DNA of 64,000 nt, taken from contig NW_005434668.1 of assembly GCF_000315625.1 (NCBI RefSeq), positions 66,852 through 130,851 of the forward strand, given 5' to 3'. The stretch comes from Guillardia theta CCMP2712. Lineage: Eukaryota; Cryptophyceae; Pyrenomonadales; Geminigeraceae. A model generated the notes under the pieces. The model worked only from the letters and a program-made list of their open reading frames with translations, did not search any database and was not told where the DNA came from. Positions 46,996-64,000 of the stretch are shown here, piece by piece. Numbering within the stretch: the stretch's first letter is position 1; each line of letters begins with the position of its first letter. Made by a program: the position numbers and the translations under genes.

Positions 46996-48293
46996 ATGGC
47001 GAATAGAAGCTTAAAGAGGATTAGGCTTCCACCAGATTGTTTGTCTGCCTTGGAAGCCAAAAAGATGAAAGTTGCCCGAGACATCCTCGAGAAGAATCAG
47101 ATTGAGCTCACAGAAGTTTTAAATATCAATGGTGTAATGGTGGATGAAATGATTGGCTTGGTTTCCGAGACGATTTGTCCTTCATTCAAGACAGCACTCG
47201 ACATCTTGAATTCGGGACATGCAAGGTCGTGCCTCTCGACAGGAATCTCGCCCTTGGATGCATGTTTACAAGGAGGACTTACGTGCGGGACTGTCACAGA
47301 GATTGTTGGACCCGCAGGCGTTGGGAAGACTCAGGTCACTGCTTGTTGAAATCAACATTGACCTGATGCATTCGTTTGATCAGTTTTGTATGCAATCTTG
47401 CGTAAGAGCGATAGGGGAGTGGGAGGGACATTCGGCCATATACATCGATACGGTACCCAGCACTACCAAGCAGAAAGCTTATTCTAACTTTTTGGAAATG
47501 TTGCAGGAATCAAGATTTAGCGCTGCACGACTCTGCGAAATTGCACAGAGCACCTTGTGCCAATCAGAAGAAAAATTGAGATCAATTGCTGAGCGCTGCA
47601 TAGTCGTCAAGTGATACCTTGAATATTGTCTCTTGGTTTCTAACACTCTCTTAGCGTTGCTAGCACAGCAAGCCTAATGACTGTTCTGTCTGAGCTGGAG
47701 GAAGTGATCATTGAAAAAAACGTGAAATTGATAGTCGTAGATTCTGTTGCATCTTTGATCCGCCGTGAATACGGAAGTCAGTCTATAGCAGCAAGACAGC
47801 TGCAATTAGGAAGGGAAGCATACCTTCTCAAAAAGCTTGCGGAAGACTTCAAGTTGCCGGTCGTTGTGACGAATCAAGTGACAATGAAGTTCAACTCAGG
47901 ACCACGGAAGCAAGAAGAAACATCTGAAATCTCGTCAAGACAGGAGCAAGATTCTTACCTGACAGCTGCCTTAGGAACTTCTTGGTCTCATTGCGTGAAC
48001 ACAAGGCTTGTTCTGGAGCAAGGCTCGAGCGCCCGCGTTCTAACGGTTGCAAAGTCTCCACTATCTCCTGTTGTGAGGATGGAATACCAGATCATGGTGA
48101 GTTCAAGTTCGATCCATTCCTTCCACAACTCACCCACCTTTGTTTTCAGGAGGGAGGAATCGCCGTGACCTCCGATGTCACAGCTGCGGAGGAGAACTTT
48201 TGGGAGATGAAAATCAATCCTTACTCTACGTCCGAGCTTCCTCAAGCTGAAGGAGACCCTTGTAACCAATCCTCTGCCTTCTATGATGCGTAG
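46996..48293 (+). CDS. RAD51B: RAD51 paralogue, RAD51B-like recombinase
   Basis: The ATG at 46996 starts MANRSLKRIRLPPDCLSALE; a basic N-terminus followed by a helical domain (TEVLNINGVMVDEMIGLVSE) matches RAD51B. Then GISPLDACLQGGLTCGTVTE, Walker A GPAGVGKTQ, intron 47335-47383, SAIYIDT | ESRFSAARLCEIAQ across a second intron, Walker B KLIVVDSVASLI with RREYGSQSIAARQLQLGREA, VVVTNQVTMKFN, AALGTSWSHCVNTRLVLEQ, LTVAKSPLSP, and the last exon EGGIAVTSDVTAAEENFWEM ending at TAG 48293. RAD51B forms the BCDX2 paralogue complex with RAD51C, RAD51D and XRCC2, aiding RAD51 filament assembly in homologous recombination (family knowledge). All ATPase motifs are intact. Confidence 0.88.
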
Positions 48294-49749
48294 GAATGGC
48301 CTGTCTGTCAACGTTGCCGCGTGTCGGATCATCTTCGAGAAGTCAAGTAGTTTGAACACGCCGTCACTGCGAGGCGTTGTGTTACAATAAATCAATCCCG
48401 TGACCATGCACCGTTGTGACTGAACCACACCAGTGGCTGAGTCGATTCGAGTCAAATAACAGCAACAGAATCTAGAGTCGAGCACTGACTGTCGGATGCA
48501 AATACGATCCGATGTGAGGGGAGACCACTTGCACAGTCTGTGTCGGACCTGCTCTGTGACTCGCCTTGGAGTCCGGGCCGGGCGGCGGCACCGTGTGGCC
48601 GGTGTGAGCCTCCGGGGCCCGCCCGGCAAACTTTCAAGTTACTATTTGATCTCAAGGGATCGCAAGCGGACGTTCAAGTGACACGGTGCGGGGGAAGAGG
48701 GGGGCATACAGTACTGTAGTAAATGCTCGATCAAGAGCACAAAGGCGACTGAGGTACGAGAGACTGTACCGCTATTACCGATGGTAGAGATCGGATTGTA
48801 TCGCTCAGACTTTTGGTTTGTACTCGATATGCACAAACTGGATCTCGTGGTACAAACATGGGAGTTGAATTCTTGTACCTATGCATACAACTCTCCAGTA
48901 CCTTTCCCTCGTACATAGATTTTAATTTGAACTTATATTATTGTACATTTTCTTTTCGTACACCTTGATAATTATTTTTATTTAAATTATTTTAGTTGGT
49001 AGTATTTTGTCCTACTACGTATCTAACTATCTTTCCATTCAATAAGTATTTTTGCTAGCCCCGCTTTCCCGCCTACAAAGCGGCAATTTTCCCCAAAGGG
49101 TGTCTCCAGATATTTATATTCAAATATTCAATATTTGACTTCAAATAGGTATTCAAAAGTTCAAAATTTAGAGATAGTTTATTAAATTATGGATATATTT
49201 CGATTGACCTCAAAATTCTCCACCCACCGCCGACAAGAAAGGCAAACTTCGGAAAGGTTTCGCGCGCTCTTAACCTTCCCGCCCCCTTGCCCCTCCCATT
49301 CTGCTCCTCCCCCCTCCTGCTGTCCACGCACCATCCTCTTTCCTCCTTCCCTCTGGTCCTTCCCTCTCCTCCTCCTCCTCCCTCATCCCTGCTCTTGCTC
49401 TTCTGCTGCTTTCCTGATCTCCCTCTCTCTCGCTTGCAAGCATTGCTTGCACTTTCCCATTTCCTTGCAGTCTTGGCTTCTTCCGAATCCAGATGCCATC
49501 GTATTGCTTCTCCCCGAACCTTGATTCACAGTCCTTTCTTTGCACCTTGCTGTCGCATCTGTTCTCACCCTTCGATCGCATAATTGTTATGTTGCTGTGT
49601 TGCATATGCATCTTCATCAAAAAGTTGTTCACACGCCTCGTACACATTTCTCTCCTTCAAGATCTCTGCGCTTTCCAATCCTATGGCAGTTCTGTGCTTG
49701 AATTGCTCTCTGACACTCTTCCTTCAGGTTCTCCACAGCCGTATCAAAC
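48294..49749. other. intergenic; GC island then AT-rich island then CT-rich leader
   Basis: 48540-48650 is GC-rich. 48880-49200 is strongly AT-rich (ttatttttatttaaattatttt), unlike the rest of the window. 49270-49420 is CT-rich. It includes the promoter and possible 5' UTR of ribonucleotide reductase. Confidence 0.5.
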
Positions 49750-52359
49750 ATGTATGTCGTCAAGCGCAATGGCAAGATGGAGCGAGTTCAGTTCGACAAG
49801 ATCACCTCAAGAATCTCGAAGCTCTCCTACGGCCTCAATCTCAACTTCGTAGAGCCCCTTGTAATAGCACAGAAATGCGTCAATGGTCTCTACTCTGGTG
49901 TCAAGACTTCCCAGCTGGATACCTTGGCTGCTGAAACTGCGGTATGTTGTTGTTGCGCGCACTCTCGATCTCATTTGGTTGGGACAGGCCTATCTCACGA
50001 CAGAACATCCTGATTACTCCATTCTTGCTGCACGTATTGCGGTCTCGAATCTCCACAAGCAGACCAAGAAGGTAAATGTCGTCGCTTGTCGATGCTCTCC
50101 TGACACATTGCTCAAGGTTTTCTCGGAAGTCATGACCGACTGCTACACTTACGTCGACCCCTCCTCGGGAAGGAAGTCACAGTTGATTGCTGATGACGTG
50201 TACGAGATCATCATGGCAAACAAGGATCAACTTGACTCTGCTATCATCTACGACCGTGACTATAACTATGACTACTTTGGATTCAAGGTGCTTTCATCAC
50301 TTTTCATCTATTTCATTTTCGTTGATCCTGCCTATGCAGACTCTTGAACGATCATACTTGCTCAAACTCAACGGCCAAGTTGCTGAACGTCCACAGCACA
50401 TGCTCATGAGGGTTGCGATTGGAATCCACAAGCAAGACATTGCTGGCGCAATCGAGACCTACGAGTACATGTCACAGAAGTATTTCACACATGCTAGGTA
50501 GACGTGATGGTGCTGTGATGTGGGTATTCTAACGTTCCTGCAGCCCGACTCTCTTCAACAGTGGAACCCCGCATCCTCAGATGTCTTCGTGCTTCCTGCT
50601 TCACATGAAGGATGACTCGATCGAAGGCATCTACGACACCCTTAAGGTCTGTGCCCAGATCTCCAAGTCGGCCGGAGGGATTGGTCTTAGCGTGCACAAC
50701 ATCCGATCGCGAAACAGCTACATTCGAGGAACCAACGGAACGTCAAACGGCCTTGTCCCCATGTTGCGAGTCTTCAACTCCACTGCTAGGTATGTCGACC
50801 AAGGCGGAGGGAAGCGCCCTGGGGCCTTTGCGATCTACCTCGAGCCATGGCACCCCGATGTGTTCGAGTTCTTGGACCTGCGCAAGAACACTGGAACGGA
50901 GGAGAATCGCTGCCGCGACCTCTTCCTCGCCCTCTGGATCCCCGACCTCTTCATGGAGCGTGTGGAGAAGAACGAGGACTGGTGCCTCTTCTGCCCTTGC
51001 GAGTGCCCGGGGCTGAGCGACACTTGGGGCGAGGAGTTTGAGTCCCTCTATTTGAAGTACGAGAAGGAGAACAAGGCCCGCAAGACCGTTAGGGCTCAGG
51101 AGCTCTGGTTTGCCATCCTGGAGGCTCAGACTGAGACCGGAACCCCTTACATCCTCTTCAAGGACCACTGCAACCGCAAGAGCAACCAGCAGAACCTTGG
51201 CACGATCAAGTGCTCGAACCTCTGCACTGAGATCGTGGAGTACACATCCCCTGACGAGGTGGCCGTCTGCAACCTGGCCTCCATCGGACTGCCGATGTTC
51301 ATCCAGGACGGTCAGTTCAACCACCAGAAGCTCATGGAAGTCACCCAGGTGATCACCCGCAACTTGAACAAGATCATAGACGTCAACTACTACCCCGTCG
51401 AGGAGGCTCGCCTCAGCAACATGAGGCACCGACCCATCGGCATCGGCGTGCAAGGCCTGGCCGACGTCTTCCAGAAGCTCCGCATGCCCTTCGACTCCGA
51501 GAGCGCCAAGGCCCTGAACCGCGACATCATGGAGACGATCTACTACGGTGCCGTGACTGCCTCCATCGAGCTCGCCGAGAAGTTCGGGCCCTACGAGACC
51601 TACCAGGGCTCTCCTGCCAGCAAGGGTATTCTTCAGTACGACATGTGGGGAGTCGAGCCTTCCTCGAGGTGGAACTGGGCTGAGGTGAAGGAGAACCTTG
51701 CCAAGCACGGAATGCGCAACTCCCTCCTGCTTGCTCCCATGCCGACCGCCTCCACCTCTCAGATCCTCGGTAACAACGAGTGCTTCGAGCCCTACACCTC
51801 CAACATCTACACCCGCCGCGTCATGTCTGGCGAGTTTGCCGTCGTCAACCCTCACCTGCTCAAGGAGCTGACCGAGCTCGGCCTGTGGAACAAGGATATG
51901 AAGAACCGCATCCTCGCCGCCCAGGGCTCCGTGCAGGGCATCTCCGAGATCCCCGAGGATGTGCGGGAGATCTACAAGACCGTGTGGGAGCTCAAGATGC
52001 GATCGCTCATCGACATGGCGGCTGACCGCGGCGCCTTCATCGATCAGAGTCAGTCGCTCAACCTCTTCATCGCGGCCCCCAACCCATCCAAGCTTACCTC
52101 CATGCACTTTTACTCGTGGAAGAAGGGACTCAAGACCGGTTGCTACTACCTCCGCACCAGGCCTGCCGCCGACGCCATCCAGTTCACTGTGGACAAGTCA
52201 GCCCTGCAGACCTCGAACAAGGAGAACGTGATGCCCTCCAACACCATGGGGCAGCTCATGAAGAATGTCGACGACGACATCCGTCAGACTCAGTTGGCCG
52301 CCGCCAAGCTCGCCTGCTCCCTCAAGAACAAGGACGAGTGCCTGATGTGCTCCAGCTAA
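49750..52359 (+). CDS. RNR1: ribonucleoside-diphosphate reductase large subunit (class I)
   Basis: Reduces ribonucleoside diphosphates to deoxy forms with a small subunit carrying the tyrosyl radical. The ATG at 49750 opens an ATP-cone ([20 protein letters not shown]) for allosteric control. Four short introns (first 49942-49987, 46 nt) split the N-terminal part. From 50544 one long exon carries the alpha/beta barrel: [20 protein letters not shown] (redox Cys), [22 protein letters not shown] (second redox Cys), [20 protein letters not shown] with the N-x-C-x-E radical site, [33 protein letters not shown] and the C-terminal shuttle CLMCSS at 52359. All catalytic residues are present and length is normal. 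The 3' part uses strongly GC-ending codons. It converges with BTAF1, with 83 bp between stops. Confidence 0.95.
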
Positions 52360-52442
52360 ACCCTCGTGCTGGCTCAGTGAGCTGGTGTTGTAATTTTCTC
52401 CCTGATTAAATTTATTAACAACGTGACTAAGTAGCTCCTCCG

Positions 52443-60125
<7,683 letters not shown>

Positions 60126-60227
60126 TTCCTCTTTCTTCTTCTGGTTCTCTTGCTTGGACGGCTTGGCTGTGGTTGCTGTCTCCAATGATTTCTTCTGCTG
60201 CATTGAGCCTCGCACAGGTTTTGTTCT

Positions 60228-60838
60228 TTGCTTCTTTGTTGGACGAATCGCCGCCAAGAAGGTTTCAACATCGGTTTCTTTCCTGAGCATGTCTTAACAC
60301 AGCTCATTTTGATCTTCATTGAAGCTCACATGCCCAGCTCTTTGAGATCAGGCGCTGTCAGCGACTCCAGATTTCGAGGCTTTATCCCCTCCTTTTCCTT
60401 CAAGGAGGGAAACATTACAAAACATCGCAATAATAGCAAGCGATACTTACGAAAACTTCAACGTATCTTTCCAAACCGATGGAACTGCAAATCGTGATTC
60501 AGAAACAGGGCTCGAGATTTACAGAGCAGGCATGATAGCGATGCGTTGCGTTACCTCAGCGCTGATGCAAGGGAGGCACTTTGTTGACCTCCTCGTAGCC
60601 TCACAATGTTTCTGTGATTTTGCTGAACTAGCCATTCCCGAATTTTTCTTGGCGATCCCCTTTCTAACAAGACAATCCTGTTGGACGCAGCATCTCCAGC
60701 CAGCAGCAGTGGATCCTGTGTCTTTCTTGACATCCATACTCTCGACCAAGCTCCTCCTGCTCCTCCTCCACCACTTCCTCCTGCTCCTTCCCATGGCAGC
60801 AGCGCCATGACCAGGACTATCAGCAGTCGCATCGCCAT
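60228..60838 (-). CDS. SAM-domain exons with signal peptide, in frame with BTAF1
   Basis: The ATG at 60838 starts MAMRLLIVLVMALLPWEG, a signal peptide, followed by a Gly-rich stretch and RLRGG at residues 80-84. After ...SASLASAL a GTAACG donor joins to SIGLERYVEVF, a GTAAGT donor joins to EKEGIKPRNLESLTAPDLKE ending LGM, and a 47-nt intron (donor GTGAGC, acceptor CATGCTCAG at 60283) joins to KETDVETFLAAIRPTKKQ. Together these form a complete five-helix SAM domain. The last exon stays open into the BTAF1 start (60125). Either this is a separate gene whose end I cannot see, or an alternative 5' end or fusion with BTAF1. An alternative acceptor (GTTAAG at about 60295) would end it after a few codons (HAQERNRC-stop) without helix 5. 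Confidence 0.5.
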
Positions 60839-62763
60839 ACTTTTACAAACCCCATCAACCTTTTTTAGCTCTTTTTTTCTTTTACAGATCGGCGAGGCGG
60901 GTTGGGATGACCGTTCGGTGAACCGGAAGCAACACCCCTACCCCGAATATTCCATCTCAAACTATTTCAAACTACCCGGTCCTGGAAGATCCACTCCCGT
61001 ACCCACCCCTCCAATTAACCAAGAACCACCCTACCCCCAATTGGATCCCCATAGGTGCAATGCTACGAGGATTGGTGATGCTGAACGGCGGCTTCTTGTC
61101 GGGCCCGCACGAGTCGATCATGGGAGGAGGAACACCGCTCTGCCCCTACGACAGCAATGGCGTCTGCTACTCTGATGGCACGGTAAGGTGCATGCAGCAG
61201 TTTCGCAGAGTAGTTTCCTTTCAACACGGCAAGGGTCGCGATGAGAGCTGTAGTCGTGCTGCTGTGCTCAGCATTGCTTGCATGCCTTTGTGTCTGCTGC
61301 GCTCTGCACTGTCGGTGAAGTGATAAAACGCGCTATCAAGAGCTTTGTAAGACTTTGAACATGATCTTTTGTTGGAAATGCTGTGCTGAATCGAGAACAA
61401 TTGATGTGCACTCGTCCACTTGTGCGAACAGCTTTCAACATTTTCCTTGTTTCTGTTGCTGTTTTTGATATTTGGGCAGTTGCCTTACTGTGAATGCAAC
61501 ACTGGAAAGATTCCAGCAACCAGGGACACTGGCAACGGTCAAGTTTTGTGGGCGATTATCGCCTAGGTCATGTCTTTTATGTATGTTTGCAGAGCTAGAG
61601 AAGGTCGAGCCTGAAGATCTTCTGATGGAATAAAAGGGCGCTGTAAGATGAGCTGTTTAGCATCACGGTGGCTGAATGTTGCAGTGACGATCGAGTCGTT
61701 AGTGACAAGGTCTTGCAAACTTGATCTGGGCCATAGAGGGAGGAGAATGAGTGCAGCACATAGAAACACTCACAAGGGAAAATGTATGCTGAGCTGAATA
61801 GTGGTGTCCATTCTTACAGCCTGTGGTGATGACCACAGCAAGAATTTTGATGACGAGGAGGAGATCACGACATCGTTCTTTGAGATCGTGAAAGTGAGGA
61901 GAAGGAAGTGAAAGTTTTGCTGCGTTGCGAACTGAGGAAATGAGCAAGAGAGGCAAGGCATAAGATACTGTTACTCCTGATATCTATCGGCAGACAAAGA
62001 TAATTTGATGCCCCTCGTGTTGCCATTGTTTGAAACATCGAGTTGGGACCAGCGCTCAGTCCGCAGGAGAGAGTAGCCACAGCATGCACCACCGGCGAAG
62101 AAACTAACAGACACGGGACAAGAGGTTATGAACTTTAGATGTTAGAAGAGTGACAAACAATGTTGTAGCGACGAAAAATACCGGTGAGGTTGGATACGAT
62201 ATCGTAACCTCAGGAAACGAACTGGACATCTTCAAACGACTTCCTTAGTCCGCGCGTGAAGTTTGAACGATGATATCTCTTGTCGGCATTCATTCATGTG
62301 AGATTGAGATGTGATTATTTCAGAAGATTGGTTGGTACATCTTCACTCAAAATGTCTTTTACCCATCTCGCGAAATGTCTTTTACTACAGTTCAACAACA
62401 TTCGATCTCCGAGGTTCAAAATCCAATATGCTCTGACGTCTGACAACATTTGTTCCATCTTCAGGATCTATCCTCGTTCATCATTCATCATTCCTCTCTT
62501 CCCCTCCCCTCCTCTCCCCTCCTCTCGTCCCGCTTCTCATGGGGGGATAGCTTTGACCAGTTTACAAATACAGTTTTAATTTCCATTGTACAATACTTAT
62601 TCAAAGGCGAAGGCTTAAAGGGAGAGCGAGTGAGGGAGAGCGAGTGAGGGAGGAAGCAAGTGAGGGAGGATGCAATATGCGTCAGAAGATTGTTCTCAGA
62701 CTCCTCGCACCCTTCCTGCTCCTGCGGCATGATAAAGAGTGATTGAGTATCCCATCTGCCGCC
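60839..62763. other. intergenic region, only weak small frames
   Basis: 60890-61060 is rich in CCCTACCCC-like words. A plus-strand frame from 61060 (GGGTPLCPYDSNGVCYSDGT, followed by GTAAGG) and a minus-strand frame ending at 61563 (FIPSEDLQARPSLALQTYIK) look mildly coding but lack supported starts or partners. 62600-62660 holds gagcgagtgaggga repeats upstream of the helicase gene. Confidence 0.35.
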
Positions 62764-64000
62764 ATGCCCGCAACGAAACTTGCTCGCAAGTCACTCTCGA
62801 AAGCATCGAGCTCGTTTGAGAGCGAAGAAGAGACAAGCTGCGAGGACGAGGATAGCTCCTGTGACTCTGACTTGCTCCAGTACGAGCAAGACGATAGCAG
62901 GCAGGTTGATGACACATCACTAGAAGCTGCTGAGCAGGACGATCTCTACAATGGCAAGCACGTGTGGGAGGTAGATGTGGGTGAAACTTACAACAAGCTC
63001 AAGGAGGAGGTGGAGGACACGTTCGTACGCGGGAGCTCAGGCAGACTACCTCGTCCTCATCAGGCAGACTGTGTGACGAGGCTGATCATGGAGCTGCGGA
63101 TTGATCAGAGGAGGAGCAGGGGGCGACCAGTGAACTATCTCATCCAGCACGCTACAGGAACAGGAAAGAGTCTCACCATCTCCTCCCTCTGCCTCGCGCT
63201 GCTGCGGCTCCCTGACCAGGACTCTCCCTCCTCCTCCATCGTTGGATGGCTGCGAGCTGCGAGCTCCTCCCCCTCCCTCCCCTCCTCCACCTTCCACTAT
63301 ACGTTCGTCATCATCCTTACCGACAGACTTCAGCTGGACCGTCAGCTCGGGGATACGATCGAGCTCTTCCTCCAGAGCAACGGACATGGGCTGATCCGGT
63401 GCCGGACGACGGGAGAGCTGGCAGAAGCGATCCGGGACCCTTGGCACGGGGGGCCAAGAGCGATTCTGAGCACTATGCAGAAGTTTTCAGGGCTAGCAAA
63501 GACGCAGAGCAGGACGGTGGGGGAGGGGGAGGGGGAGGGAGGAGGGGAGGACATACTGCAGGTGCTGGTGAAACGGCACAGGGTAGCGATCATAGCAGAC
63601 GAGGCACATCGCTCTCACGGGCAGAGGACGAGCCTCGCCATGCACGAGATGTTGGGGGGCCGTCGGGCTCAGAGTCCGAGCATCAACTACTTCGGTTTCT
63701 CTGCTACCCCCTCGAGGACAGCACTCAAACTGTTTGGGAGGAGACGAGCTGGAGGAGGAGGAGGAGGTGGTGGTGGTGGTGGTGGTGGTGGTGGAGGAGG
63801 AGGAGGTGGTGGTGGAGGAGGAGGTGGAGGAGGGCTGGAGTACGCACCAGCTCACTGCTACAGCATGCAGGAGGCGATAGCCGATGGGCATGTGATGAAC
63901 CCGCTTGCAGACTACATGTGCGTGAAAATCAGCTCAGGGGCTGCGGAGAGGGAGAAGAGGCAGAAGGGCGGGAGAGCGGAGGAGAGGAGAAGTTCCAAGG
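62764..64000 (+). CDS. type I restriction HsdR-like superfamily 2 helicase (3' end outside window)
   Basis: Open without interruption from the ATG at 62764 to the window edge (412 codons), with no intron. An acidic N-terminus (residues 1-75) precedes the motor: LPRPHQADCVTRLIMEL (Q-motif-like), Walker A IQHATGTGKSLTISSL (K135), TDRLQLDRQL, ILSTMQKFSG, Walker B IIADEAHRSHG (D279-H282), FGFSATPSRT (motif III, 313-315) and CYSMQEAIADGHVMNPLADY. TDRxxLDRQL, TxQKF, DEAHRS and Y-x(2)-EAIxDG are hallmarks of the HsdR motor subunit of bacterial type I restriction systems. The N-terminal nuclease domain of HsdR is absent; a 28-glycine run (residues 330-357, 63751-63834) is inserted after motif III. 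It should be an ATP-dependent DNA translocase; its biological role is unknown. Probable bacterial origin. Confidence 0.8.
   Translation, partial: MPATKLARKSLSKASSSFESEEETSCEDEDSSCDSDLLQYEQDDSRQVDDTSLEAAEQDDLYNGKHVWEVDVGETYNKLKEEVEDTFVRGSSGRLPRPHQADCVTRLIMELRIDQRRSRGRPVNYLIQHATGTGKSLTISSLCLALLRLPDQDSPSSSIVGWLRAASSSPSLPSSTFHYTFVIILTDRLQLDRQLGDTIELFLQSNGHGLIRCRTTGELAEAIRDPWHGGPRAILSTMQKFSGLAKTQSRTVGEGEGEGGGEDILQVLVKRHRVAIIADEAHRSHGQRTSLAMHEMLGGRRAQSPSINYFGFSATPSRTALKLFGRRRAGGGGGGGGGGGGGGGGGGGGGGGGGGGGLEYAPAHCYSMQEAIADGHVMNPLADYMCVKISSGAAEREKRQKGGRAEERRSSK

Noticed and set aside
50743-52107. 454-codon minus-strand open frame
   Set aside because: It is the antisense shadow of the GC-biased, long ribonucleotide reductase exon; it lacks any domain, and the plus-strand product is unmistakable.
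62764-64000. bacterial contamination as explanation for the HsdR-like gene
   Set aside because: No junction or gap is visible between it and the split genes, and the simple-repeat insertions match the style of the rest of the window; read-level proof is still lacking.

Overview
This window is nuclear DNA of a eukaryote with split genes, most consistent with an alga carrying a secondary plastid of red origin, such as a cryptophyte like Guillardia (inference). Genes are cut by very short introns: those I could delimit run from 41 to 67 nt, mostly GT-AG, with two GC-AG cases. Two proteins (NAD-dependent epimerase, thioredoxin-like) begin with a signal peptide followed at once by a Phe-led, transit-like stretch (cleavage about at SA/FLLPGG and GA/FVPP), the bipartite plastid presequence typical of these algae. 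Gene content is eukaryotic: Mediator MED12, WDR91, BTAF1/Mot1, RAD51B, CTP synthase, ribonucleotide reductase large subunit, and plant-type PHD, F-box/LRR and bromodomain proteins.

Layout. 1-1752: membrane PDZ protein (minus, runs off the left edge). 2448-3461: proline-rich surface protein with a 100-N gap. 4977-7193: F-box/LRR protein (minus), divergent from the epimerase at 7538-8706. 8841-10175: secreted LysM protein (minus). 10.3-11.8 kb: one poorly resolved gene and one small secreted protein. 12415-14863: WDR91 (minus). 16213-22960: MED12 (plus), converging on a 5-kb ankyrin / tandem bromodomain / fibronectin-III gene (minus, 28161-23018). 28.5-29.8 kb: EF-hand protein. 31304-32636: coiled-coil protein. 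33457-35433: PHD-finger protein. 35712-38912: CTP synthase (minus). 39867-41410: secreted PDZ-ankyrin protein (minus). 41765-42938: small ankyrin protein. 43016-43402: SnoaL-like protein. 45446-46530: plastid thioredoxin-like protein. 46996-48293: RAD51B. 49750-52359: ribonucleotide reductase R1. 52443-60125: BTAF1/Mot1 (minus), with SAM-domain exons in the same frame just upstream (60228-60838). 62764-64000: a so far intronless HsdR-like restriction-type helicase running off the right edge.

The genes form no operon-like system, but themes recur. CTP synthase, ribonucleotide reductase and RAD51B serve nucleotide supply and DNA repair. MED12, BTAF1, the PHD protein and the bromodomain protein act in transcription and chromatin. 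Several secreted or membrane proteins are built from PDZ, LysM and ankyrin modules. Intergenic DNA holds GC-rich islands, CCCTACCCC-rich stretches and many simple repeats, and several introns carry large microsatellites.

The most unusual item is the type I restriction HsdR-like helicase: no intron in 1.2 kb in a genome where neighbouring genes are heavily split, and the only gene here whose family is mainly prokaryotic. Also notable are the SAM exons that splice in frame into the BTAF1 N-terminus, the ankyrin-bromodomain-FN3 architecture, RLRGG tails in two signal-peptide proteins, and two GC-AG introns. Exon joins were inferred by eye from splice signals, reading frame and family resemblance; no alignment or transcript data were available.
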